A stretch of 34,414 nucleotides of DNA, taken from assembly GCA_900771805.1 (NCBI GenBank), contig CAAGPL010000031.1:1-34414 (forward strand), given 5' to 3'. The translations under genes and the position numbers were made by a program. The stretch is from Bacilli bacterium. Lineage in GTDB: Bacteria; Bacillota_I; Bacilli_A; RF39; UBA660. This document shows positions 16,848-24,719 of the stretch, piece by piece (position 1 is the stretch's first letter; each line of letters starts with the position of its first letter). The notes below the pieces were generated by a model. That model did no database searches and was not told the DNA's origin. It saw only the letters and a program-made list of their open reading frames with translations.

Positions 16848-17288
16848 TTACTTATCTTTCTTAAACACTAATAACTTACTTATAATATAGTTTAATACTA
16901 CTTGCATAATTTGACATACTAATGTAAAGAAAAGTATCCAAAAGTTAGAATCAAGTTTAAGAAGCGTTACAAAAAAATACATGATAAACATTTGAATAAC
17001 TTGAGTTAATATTCTTCCTTTAAAAAAGTTAATAATTTCTTTAACACTTTTACTTCCTTTTGTTTTTGACTTAAAAACAAAAATTCTGTTTGTTATATAT
17101 GCAAATAAAACCGCTAAAAACCAAGAAATAATTTCCGCTATTTGAAGTTCTAACCCATTTGTTTGATCAAGTATTGTAAATAATAATAGTAGTTTTGAAC
17201 CTATTGCAACAACAGTCGTTAATCCACCTACAATTAAGTAATTAATTATCTCTTCATATTTTTTATATAAAGCTAATATTTTTTTCAT
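16848..17288 (-). CDS. GtrA-family membrane protein
   Basis: 146 residues with four hydrophobic segments (about 13-35, 45-67, 88-108 and 115-140), the normal GtrA size. GtrA-type proteins are thought to flip polyprenyl-phosphate-linked sugars made by a GtrB/DPM-type enzyme. The opening ILALYKKYEEIINYLIVGGL and central YITNRIFVFKSK are typical of the family. It overlaps the preceding GtrB-like gene by 4 bp (ATGA), supporting a functional pair. It is the last gene of the glycan unit, before a strong terminator. Confidence 0.9.
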   Translation of the reverse strand: MKKILALYKKYEEIINYLIVGGLTTVVAIGSKLLLLFTILDQTNGLELQIAEIISWFLAVLFAYITNRIFVFKSKTKGSKSVKEIINFFKGRILTQVIQMFIMYFFVTLLKLDSNFWILFFTLVCQIMQVVLNYIISKLLVFKKDK

Positions 17289-18220
17289 AATTTTTTCCTT
17301 AAAGAATTTAAATATAATTCATATAATTGTTTATGTTTCTTTACTATTACTTGTAAAATTATACCTGTTATGCATAATAATAATGAAACAAGAAGAGCTA
17401 TTCCAGAAACTATTAAACTAGGAAATCTTGGAACTAATCCTGTTTTAAAATATTCTGTTACAACTGGAATTCCTAATATAAGCGATATTATTAAACATAT
17501 AACACTTATTATATTAAAAAATTCTGCTGGCTTATATTCTTTAAATAACGTAGCTATTGTTTTTAGCACCTTAAATCCATCGCTATAAGTATTTAATTTA
17601 GAAACTGATCCTTCTGGTCTATCTTTATAGTTAACTGGAATTTCTACTAATTTAAAGTTCTTATCAACTGCATGAATTGTCATTTCAGTTTCTATCTCAA
17701 AACCTTTAGATAAAACAGGAAAACTTTTAACAAATTCATATGAAAATGCTCTATAACCTGTCATTATATCCTTTATCTTGTTATTAAATAATTTATTAAT
17801 TAAAAATCTAACCATTTTATTTCCTAGATTATGAAATGGTCTTTTATTTTCCGTGAAATAGGTACTAGATAATCTATCCCCTATTACCATATCAGCCTTT
17901 CCATTTAATACTATATCACACATTTCTTTTGCATTTTCAGCTGGATACGTATCATCTCCATCAATCATAAGGTAACAATCGGCATCTATATTCCTAAACA
18001 TACTTCTTATTACGTTACCCTTTCCTTGACGATATTCATATTTTACAATAGCACCTGCCTTAGATGCTATCTTATCGGTACCATCAGTAGAATTATTATC
18101 ATAAACATATATATCTGCTTCTGGCAACGCCTTTTTATAATCTTTTACTACTTTTTCTATTGTCTTAGATTCATTATAGCAAGGTATTAAAACTGCTATT
18201 TTTTTATTATCTTTTTTCAA
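17285..18220 (-). CDS. GtrB-like GT2 glycosyltransferase (polyprenyl-phosphate sugar synthase)
   Basis: 311 residues: a GT-A fold domain (about 8-225) with PCYNESKTIEKVV, the DNNSTDGT nucleotide-binding motif, the acidic MIDGDDTYP and a conserved VIGDRLSS, then two C-terminal membrane helices (about 235-257 and 268-297). These features match bactoprenol-phosphate glucosyl- or mannosyltransferases, which load a sugar on the lipid carrier for later transfer. Pairing with GtrA directly downstream fits. The start is a TTG at 18220 with AGAGGTGA upstream. The sugar cannot be told. Confidence 0.88.
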   Translation of the reverse strand: MKKDNKKIAVLIPCYNESKTIEKVVKDYKKALPEADIYVYDNNSTDGTDKIASKAGAIVKYEYRQGKGNVIRSMFRNIDADCYLMIDGDDTYPAENAKEMCDIVLNGKADMVIGDRLSSTYFTENKRPFHNLGNKMVRFLINKLFNNKIKDIMTGYRAFSYEFVKSFPVLSKGFEIETEMTIHAVDKNFKLVEIPVNYKDRPEGSVSKLNTYSDGFKVLKTIATLFKEYKPAEFFNIISVICLIISLILGIPVVTEYFKTGLVPRFPSLIVSGIALLVSLLLCITGIILQVIVKKHKQLYELYLNSLRKKL

Positions 18221-18249
18221 TTAAATCACCTCTTTACTATCTAGTTATG

Positions 18250-19047
18250 TTATTTTTTATTTTTTACATTATTACTTTTTTCTGCTTTTTTATAAAATTT
18301 ATTAATAAATTTTGCAATAAAAGAAGGCCAAAATTTATTAAACATATATAAATCTTCTTTTGTTCTAACTCCACTATTTATTATACTTGTAGTAGTTGTT
18401 GATTCCGAAATTCTATGACCCATTAACTTTTTTGATACAAACACAAATGACTTATTAAGTTTAGATAATTTTTCCCATGTAAACCAATCAACATTACAAG
18501 TTAAATTACAAATAAAAACATCATTTGGTATGTTTTCCTTTACAAAAGTTACAGCTGGACAAGATATCGCATTTCCATATTTTAAGACAAATCTTCTCCA
18601 AAATTTAAATTTTCCTAAAGCTTTAAACTTAAGAGGAAACAATAAAATTCTTTTGATTTTTAAGTTTGGATTTGTGTAAATTTTATTTTTACCTCTTAGT
18701 TCATAGTAATCAGAAAATATTATTGATGAATTTTTATTTTTTTTGTATGCTTCAACTATTTCTTTTGAATAATTCTTTTCATATATATCATCTTGATGAG
18801 CAATCGTTACCAAATCTGAATCAACACAGTTTACAGCAAAATTAAAATCATATGCAATTCCTTTTTGCTTTTCATTGATTATTAGTCTTAATTTATACTT
18901 TTTAGCAATATCTCTAATATATTTATTTGGCGTTGATGTAGCAATTACAACATCTGATTTATATTCCTGATCTAAAACGGATTTAATGCAATTTGCTAAA
19001 TCCTTTGATTCTTTGTACGCAAGTACAACAAAAGTATGTTTCATCAT
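18250..19047 (-). CDS. GT2-like glycosyltransferase with HQDD motif
   Basis: 265 residues with a GT-A-type start (HTFVVLAYKESKDLANCIKS) and an acidic motif reading IAHQDDIYEKNY where a DxD is usual. HQDD is known in a subset of GT2 enzymes and should still bind the metal. The C-terminal half is basic and aromatic and lacks membrane helices. The ATG at 19047 overlaps the previous stop (ATGA). The donor and acceptor are unknown; the gene is part of a run of GT2 enzymes likely to assemble one repeat unit. Confidence 0.82.
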   Translation of the reverse strand: MMKHTFVVLAYKESKDLANCIKSVLDQEYKSDVVIATSTPNKYIRDIAKKYKLRLIINEKQKGIAYDFNFAVNCVDSDLVTIAHQDDIYEKNYSKEIVEAYKKNKNSSIIFSDYYELRGKNKIYTNPNLKIKRILLFPLKFKALGKFKFWRRFVLKYGNAISCPAVTFVKENIPNDVFICNLTCNVDWFTWEKLSKLNKSFVFVSKKLMGHRISESTTTTSIINSGVRTKEDLYMFNKFWPSFIAKFINKFYKKAEKSNNVKNKK

Positions 19048-20018
19048 TTTATACCATTCCTTAAAAATATTTTCAACATAAAATATATAATATTTTCTAA
19101 ATTTAATTTATAACAAATTATAAATAAATTTACAACTAAATTAATATGTCTTTCTTCACCACTCATCCATTTAAATTTCAACTTTTTTGAATTTGATTTA
19201 TACACATTCACAAGCCAATTAAAATTAAATTTGTATTCTTTGTTAAACTCAACTTTTGTCAAAATGTCTTTATGTGTTATCATATCTAAAACTACACTTT
19301 TTACATAAAAAAATAATTTGTTATCGATACTTATATAATTTTCATCTAATTCATTTTCTATCTTGTTTAGTACTGTTATAATACTCTCTTTATTATTTTT
19401 ATTAATGGTATGAGTAATAGACTTTTCATTTGATTCATTCATATACCCAGCATAATCTAATATTTTTACCTTGTTAGTATAAGATAAAGCCTTCATTGTG
19501 AAATATACATCTTCTCCTATCCTAATAGTTGGAAATAAAATTTTATTTTTTATTATAAAATCCTTTCTATATAATTTTGCGCACGTAGAAACAAATTTAA
19601 ATTTAGCCCATTCATTGTTAGATGGGATTCTTTTAAATAAAATTTGGTCTTTCATAGTTCTAATATATCCTGAAACAATAAAATCATTTAATCCAATATT
19701 TTTATGCAATATATATATAAAGTCTTTTTTTAAATAATCATCTGCATCTAGAAAAGTAATATATTTACCTGTTGATTTTTTTATACCGTTATTTCTAGAT
19801 ATAGCCTGTCCCTTATTTTTTTGATCTATTACAACTAGTTTATCACCATATTTATTTTTATATTCTTTTAAGATTTTAAATGTATTATCAGTTGATCCAT
19901 CATTTATTATTATTATTTCAAGATTTTTGTATGTTTGATTAATAACACTATCTATGCATTTTTTAATATCATTTTCACCATTATATACTGGTATTATTAC
20001 CGAAATTAAATCTTTCAT
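19044..20018 (-). CDS. GT2 glycosyltransferase
   Basis: 324 residues. The N-terminal GT-A domain has SVIIPVYNGENDIKKCIDSV, IINDGSTDNT and the metal-binding LDADDYLKKDF; QAISRNNGIKKSTGKYI is the usual nucleotide-sugar region. The C-terminal 120 residues are family-specific and carry no signature I know. The ATG at 20018 follows AGAGGTGA and overlaps the upstream stop by 4 bp. It is close in type to the next upstream gene, and the two may be duplicates that add successive sugars. Confidence 0.9.
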   Translation of the reverse strand: MKDLISVIIPVYNGENDIKKCIDSVINQTYKNLEIIIINDGSTDNTFKILKEYKNKYGDKLVVIDQKNKGQAISRNNGIKKSTGKYITFLDADDYLKKDFIYILHKNIGLNDFIVSGYIRTMKDQILFKRIPSNNEWAKFKFVSTCAKLYRKDFIIKNKILFPTIRIGEDVYFTMKALSYTNKVKILDYAGYMNESNEKSITHTINKNNKESIITVLNKIENELDENYISIDNKLFFYVKSVVLDMITHKDILTKVEFNKEYKFNFNWLVNVYKSNSKKLKFKWMSGEERHINLVVNLFIICYKLNLENIIYFMLKIFLRNGIK

Positions 20019-20974
20019 TTTTCACCTCTACAATATAATTTAGCAAATAAATTCATTAAATGTGTTTTATGCAAAAACATAAAAGTCCATATAATAAATT
20101 TATGCTTAAAAGGTTCTTCCCTTGGTAAAAATAATGATATATATTTATTATTTTTATAATTATCTATATTTTCTTCTAACCAAGAAAATAATCTTTTATA
20201 CCAAGAAATAAATTTTTTTGTATCAACATGTTTTCCGGAATAAAGAAGATACCATATGCAATATTTGATGATAAAATAATTTTTCATCTCCTTGTTTTTT
20301 ATTTTCATTTCACACATATGATCCAATAATTCAAATATTTTTATATTTTCATTAAATCCCTTATGTGACGTATTTGATATAGAATTTTTGTTAAAGAAGT
20401 AATAGTATCCAATGTCATCTATTATTTTGATATTATTGGTTTTGCTATATATGGACAAGTTAAAATAAATGTCCTCACTACTATTTGTATCTAAAAACCT
20501 TATATTATTTTTATTCAAAAACGATAGCCTAATAATTCTACAGTATGGAGCAGTTATTAAATATTTAGAATATTCACCTTTCTTTAACTGCATCTTCATA
20601 GTAACTTTATCTTCAACGAATCTTTTATATCCACCTATGACTATATCATATTTTGTGTTTTTTATAGCATAGTAATAATTCTCAACATATGTAGGATCAG
20701 TAAAATCATCACTATCTATAAACATTACGTACTTTCCCTTTGCATATTTTATTCCATTATTTCTAGCAACTGCCGGACCACTGTTTTTTTGATTTATCAA
20801 AATTATGTTTTTATTTTTTCGATAATTTTCCTTTATAATTCTAATAGTATTATCAGTCGAACCATCGTTAATCAAAATAATTTCTATATTTTTATAAGTT
20901 TGATTTAATAGACTATCAACACATCTTTTAATGTATTTTTCAACATTATATACAGGTATTATTATACTAATCAT
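20015..20974 (-). CDS. GT2 glycosyltransferase
   Basis: 319 residues with SIIIPVYNVEKYIKRCVDSL, LINDGSTDNT, AVARNNGIKYAKGKYVMFID and the acidic IDSDDFTDPTY. It shows a conserved late GT2 motif around SSEDIYFNL, where the acidic residue probably acts as the catalytic base. The basic C-terminus (about 270-319) may sit at the membrane. It overlaps the flippase gene end by 8 bp and the next GT2 by 4 bp. The sugar is unknown. Confidence 0.9.
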   Translation of the reverse strand: MISIIIPVYNVEKYIKRCVDSLLNQTYKNIEIILINDGSTDNTIRIIKENYRKNKNIILINQKNSGPAVARNNGIKYAKGKYVMFIDSDDFTDPTYVENYYYAIKNTKYDIVIGGYKRFVEDKVTMKMQLKKGEYSKYLITAPYCRIIRLSFLNKNNIRFLDTNSSEDIYFNLSIYSKTNNIKIIDDIGYYYFFNKNSISNTSHKGFNENIKIFELLDHMCEMKIKNKEMKNYFIIKYCIWYLLYSGKHVDTKKFISWYKRLFSWLEENIDNYKNNKYISLFLPREEPFKHKFIIWTFMFLHKTHLMNLFAKLYCRGEK

Positions 20975-22211
20975 TTTTTATTTTTCCTTTCTCTAATTTT
21001 TTCTCGGTTGTAGCAAAAAGAACTATATATAATATAATATCCAATAACATTGTAATTGTATATCCATAGCAAGCTCCATTAACACCTAAAGAATTTATAA
21101 AGTATATAGATATAAATAAAGAAAAAATTGAAACAACAAAACTTATAATTATTTGTTTTGATGCTATTCGCATTGCTACTAATATATTTGATAGTATACT
21201 AACAACGCCGTACAAAGTAGCTCCTATGAGAACAACTATTAATGCCATTAAATATTTCTTCAACGAGATTCCATAAATGAATTCAAGAATAGGTATTCCT
21301 ATTAAATATGCAATAAACGTTGCAAAAATTCCAAACGCTGATGTCACTAAGCATATATTCATTACATTTTTTTTTAAATTCTTATAATCTTTATGAATTA
21401 AAAAATCATTTATTTTCATCAAAAATGGATGTAATATAAATTGTGCAATAAGTACAACGACAGAGGCAGGCATAATTAAAATACCAAATATTGAACTACT
21501 TGCATCGCTCATTTTAAAATCTATTACATATCTTGGAATATTAACAATATACATTAGTAAAAATGATAACAGGAATGTTGAAAATCCTAAACTAAAAATC
21601 TTTTTTTGATTATTTAAATTTATGTTACGCAATTTTATAAAATTATTTCTAAATATTTTAAAATCATATGATAACATAATTAAAATATAATTTAGAACTA
21701 ATCCTAATGTTGAATATATTAAATTTCTTGTAAAAATATTAATAGTTAAAAAAACAATCAGTCCTAATACATTTTTTAAAACTAAAGATATTCCCACCTT
21801 ATATAGCTCATAATTCTTTTGAAAATATGCATATATAACTTCTGAAAATGCTTCAAGGGTTCTATAGATACACAAAATTAATATGACTAACATTTTTTTA
21901 CCAGTATACCCTCTTAATAATATGAATAAAATAGAAACAACAAACATAATTACACATGTTATAACCTTATTAACTAAATAATCTTCATTCGTCGCTTTAG
22001 TATTATCAGTAATCTGATATATTCTTCCAGAGTATACACCTATAATCTGAAATAATGCTGCCGTTGAAAAGGCAAATGTAAAAATTCCCGCATCACTAAT
22101 GCCATTTATTCTAGTTGCTATTATCATAAAAAATAAAGAATTAAAAGCATTAATTCCAGTGCCTATTGTATTAAATATAAAATCCTTTTTTACATTACTT
22201 TTATTTCTCAT
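20967..22211 (-). CDS. Wzx-like polysaccharide flippase (MATE-like fold)
   Basis: 414 residues with about 12 hydrophobic helices and the N-terminal pattern RNKSNVKKDFIFNTIGTGINA typical of oligosaccharide flippases. Such proteins move lipid-linked repeat units across the membrane. Charged residues within helices are few, as in the family. It overlaps DUF2304 upstream by 11 bp and a GT2 downstream. Presence next to an ABC export pair in the same locus is notable, because the two transport routes are usually alternatives. Confidence 0.85.
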   Translation of the reverse strand: MRNKSNVKKDFIFNTIGTGINAFNSLFFMIIATRINGISDAGIFTFAFSTAALFQIIGVYSGRIYQITDNTKATNEDYLVNKVITCVIMFVVSILFILLRGYTGKKMLVILILCIYRTLEAFSEVIYAYFQKNYELYKVGISLVLKNVLGLIVFLTINIFTRNLIYSTLGLVLNYILIMLSYDFKIFRNNFIKLRNINLNNQKKIFSLGFSTFLLSFLLMYIVNIPRYVIDFKMSDASSSIFGILIMPASVVVLIAQFILHPFLMKINDFLIHKDYKNLKKNVMNICLVTSAFGIFATFIAYLIGIPILEFIYGISLKKYLMALIVVLIGATLYGVVSILSNILVAMRIASKQIIISFVVSIFSLFISIYFINSLGVNGACYGYTITMLLDIILYIVLFATTEKKLEKGKIKND

Positions 22212-22548
22212 TATTTTTTACCTTTTCTTTCAAAATTGATATTTCTTGTATTAAAAGAGTTATTTTTCTTTTTTGACCTGCCGTTATAATAGTAAGAGAC
22301 ATTGTTAAAAATAATAATATACATATCATAATAGCAGTAATTAAATTAGACAAAGTTTTAAATCCAAATAATTCTGATATGTATTCTATTATAAAAGGAA
22401 AAACAGAGAGAACAAATATAATTAAAGATGAAAAATACCATAGTAACGAATATTTTATAGGCATTCTTCCTTTTTTTACAACAACCGTGGTTGCTAGTGT
22501 CAAAACGACTGAAAAAATAAGTAAAAGTATTCTTAAAGAAACAGACAT
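22201..22548 (-). CDS. DUF2304-family membrane protein
   Basis: 115 residues with three hydrophobic segments (about 6-23, 34-55 and 68-92) and a basic coiled-coil tail. DUF2304 proteins commonly accompany a DPM-type GT2 in surface-glycan loci, which is exactly the arrangement here: its ATG overlaps the stop of the GT2 gene by one base (TAATG). Its role is not established; it may anchor the transferase at the membrane or help lipid-sugar flipping. Confidence 0.8.
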   Translation of the reverse strand: MSVSLRILLLIFSVVLTLATTVVVKKGRMPIKYSLLWYFSSLIIFVLSVFPFIIEYISELFGFKTLSNLITAIMICILLFLTMSLTIITAGQKRKITLLIQEISILKEKVKNNEK

Positions 22549-23267
22549 TATTTATACCTCCTTATTTTTACCATTAAAATTGAAAGACACACATTTACCA
22601 TATAATAAATGTTTTTCCAAGCTTTTATTGAAGATGTTCCTCCAATTCTTTCATTCATACTAACGGGAACTTCCTTTAATTTATAACCTTTTTTTAATAA
22701 TTCTGTAGTAGTAACAGGTTCAGGATATTCTAGTGGATAAGAAATCGAAAACGATTTTATTATTTCTTTATTACATGCCCTAAAACCGGAAGTAGTGTCA
22801 AAAACTTTTTTATGTGTAGATATATTTATGGTTTTAGAAATTACTCTTATTCCAATCTGCCTTGCTACAGTTGACTTAAATCTACTAGATGTTTTATCTA
22901 TAAATCTTGATCCTATCGTAAAATCGGCTTTTTTATCTAATATTGGCTTAATTATATCATATACATAATTAACATCATGCTGTCCATCTCCATCAAACTG
23001 AACAGCTATATCATAATTATTTTCATAAGCATATTTATATCCGGTTTGAACTGCTCCCCCTATTCCCAAATTATGTATTAGCGTAATATGTGGAATCTTA
23101 TTTTCATTTAGTATATTTTCTGTATTATCTGTAGAACCATCGTTTATTACAATAACATCATATTTTGTTTTATTTTTTTTATTGAATTCTTTTATCTTCT
23201 TATATGTATTAAGTATATTTTCTTCTTCGTTATATGCAGGAATTATTAATAATACTTTTTCTTTCAT
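22548..23267 (-). CDS. DPM1-like GT2 (polyprenyl-phosphate sugar transferase)
   Basis: 239 residues with LIIPAYNEEENILNTYKKI, VINDGSTDNT, HNLGIGGAVQTGYKYAYENN and the metal motif FDGDGQHD, the hallmarks of dolichol/polyprenyl-phosphate glycosyltransferases. There are no C-terminal membrane helices; the DUF2304 partner may supply membrane contact. The ATG at 23267 is chosen over an earlier TTG because GGAGG overlaps that codon and fits the ATG. A promoter at 23287-23315 starts a new transcription unit here. A second DPM/GtrB-type gene lies at 17285, so two lipid-linked sugars may be made. Confidence 0.9.
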   Translation of the reverse strand: MKEKVLLIIPAYNEEENILNTYKKIKEFNKKNKTKYDVIVINDGSTDNTENILNENKIPHITLIHNLGIGGAVQTGYKYAYENNYDIAVQFDGDGQHDVNYVYDIIKPILDKKADFTIGSRFIDKTSSRFKSTVARQIGIRVISKTINISTHKKVFDTTSGFRACNKEIIKSFSISYPLEYPEPVTTTELLKKGYKLKEVPVSMNERIGGTSSIKAWKNIYYMVNVCLSILMVKIRRYK

Positions 23268-23286
23268 AGTTACCTCCAATATAATA

Positions 23287-23315
23287 ATTATACACTAAAA
23301 AAAGCGGTATATCAA
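23287..23315 (-). promoter_or_regulatory. Promoter of the downstream glycan unit
   Basis: -35 TTGATA (23310-23315), a 17-bp spacer and -10 TATAAT (23287-23292) on the minus strand. The -35 lies in the loop of the upstream terminator hairpin. Confidence 0.8.
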
Positions 23316-23326
23316 CATTCCGCTTT
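23293..23326 (-). terminator. Terminator after DUF2142 gene
   Basis: On the minus strand AAAGCGG (23320-23326) and CCGCTTT (23301-23307) pair around a 12-base loop, followed by TTTT. It overlaps the DUF2142 stop codon and the next promoter. Confidence 0.85.
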
Positions 23327-24719
23327 AAGCCCAAAATCTAATAAATAATACTAATATACTAAATAAAAGACATATAAATGGGTATACGATATAATATTTT
23401 TTTACAAATTCAAATAAACCTTTATTTTTAATATTATTAGAAAAAATCAATGCCATTGGAAACAATAATGGTAAAAAGTATCTTCCTTGTACACCAGAAA
23501 TTGTTTGTGTTGCATTTCCTTGGACTACAGCTGGAGTCCAAGAAATATACATTACAGTAAATATTCCTATAAATGTTAAAATACTACCTAAAAAAATAAA
23601 GAATTTTATTTTTTTATTTATATTATTTTTATTACCATCCGCAAGAAATAATATTATTAAATAAATATAATAGAAAAATATTATAACAATGGGTAAATAA
23701 CAATCTAACAATCCAAATACACCTATAGTTGAACATAAAAGAAATAATCTATTACTAATAATGCTTCTATATAAAACAGATATATATTTAATTGGATTAT
23801 TAATCAAATAATATAAATTAGAAGGTGACTCTATTGCATCAATATTTCTGTTTATCAAAATGTTAGGAATTTTAAATAATATTGTCACAAGAATTATGGA
23901 TATAGCAAATAATAATATACATAAAAGTTTATTATTATTTTTAAATTTATATTTTTCTTTTGGAATAAAAAACATTAACACGAAAATAAATGAGTAAAAT
24001 ACTTTTAGATTAAGAAGAGTAAAAGCAATTAGTCCTAACATCAAAGTATTTTTCTTTGTAAACATATATTCCTTTTCATATATAAGCTTTAGCATTAATG
24101 CAATTCCTAAAATAGACATAGGAATAATCAAATTATCATAAGTTACCATTGAAAACAAGAATAATGTCATAGGAATAAGACATATTATAGATATTGTTTT
24201 TTTAAACTTTGGTGAAAGCTTTATAGCTTGATATATGATGAATGTTGAAAATAGCAAAGATGCAATTCTAGCACAGTAAAGCAAGAATGCTGGACCAGCC
24301 CCTGTTATATTAAATATTCTCATTAAAGCTTTTCCAAAAATCATACCTGTTGCTGGAACAATATAGAATATAGGAAATACTTCTTGAGTTGCATAACCAT
24401 GAAATACTACATCTTTATAATTAATTTCAAGTAATTGATCATTATAAAATTCTCTATATGAATATTTTTTATCAAAATTAATTGAATATGTTTCTTTTTC
24501 AGTAATATAATTTAAATATTCTTTAGGAAAATAATTACCCATTTTTCCATTTTTAACCTCTGGAAAGATTTCCCCCTTTGAAACACTGTAAGCTTTTAAA
24601 AAATGTGAATTTTCATCAGGAGATTGAAAAGGTGGAGTAATAAATACAAATAATAAGCCAAAAATAAGAGATAAAATTAAGAAAATTTTTTCTGGAGCTA
24701 TTTCTTTTAGTTTATTCAT
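23325..24719 (-). CDS. DUF2142 membrane protein (GT-C-like)
   Basis: 464 residues with about 11-12 hydrophobic helices. After the first helix comes the acidic loop PPFQSPDENSHFLKAYSVSKG, the DUF2142 signature and similar in kind to the catalytic loop of GT-C glycosyltransferases that use polyprenyl-phosphate sugars outside the membrane. It could attach sugars from the lipid carriers made by the DPM- or GtrB-like enzymes here. The ATG overlaps the stop of the tandem GT4 gene by 8 bp. It ends at a terminator, so it is the last gene of the first unit. Confidence 0.85.
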   Translation of the reverse strand: MNKLKEIAPEKIFLILSLIFGLLFVFITPPFQSPDENSHFLKAYSVSKGEIFPEVKNGKMGNYFPKEYLNYITEKETYSINFDKKYSYREFYNDQLLEINYKDVVFHGYATQEVFPIFYIVPATGMIFGKALMRIFNITGAGPAFLLYCARIASLLFSTFIIYQAIKLSPKFKKTISIICLIPMTLFLFSMVTYDNLIIPMSILGIALMLKLIYEKEYMFTKKNTLMLGLIAFTLLNLKVFYSFIFVLMFFIPKEKYKFKNNNKLLCILLFAISIILVTILFKIPNILINRNIDAIESPSNLYYLINNPIKYISVLYRSIISNRLFLLCSTIGVFGLLDCYLPIVIIFFYYIYLIILFLADGNKNNINKKIKFFIFLGSILTFIGIFTVMYISWTPAVVQGNATQTISGVQGRYFLPLLFPMALIFSNNIKNKGLFEFVKKYYIVYPFICLLFSILVLFIRFWA

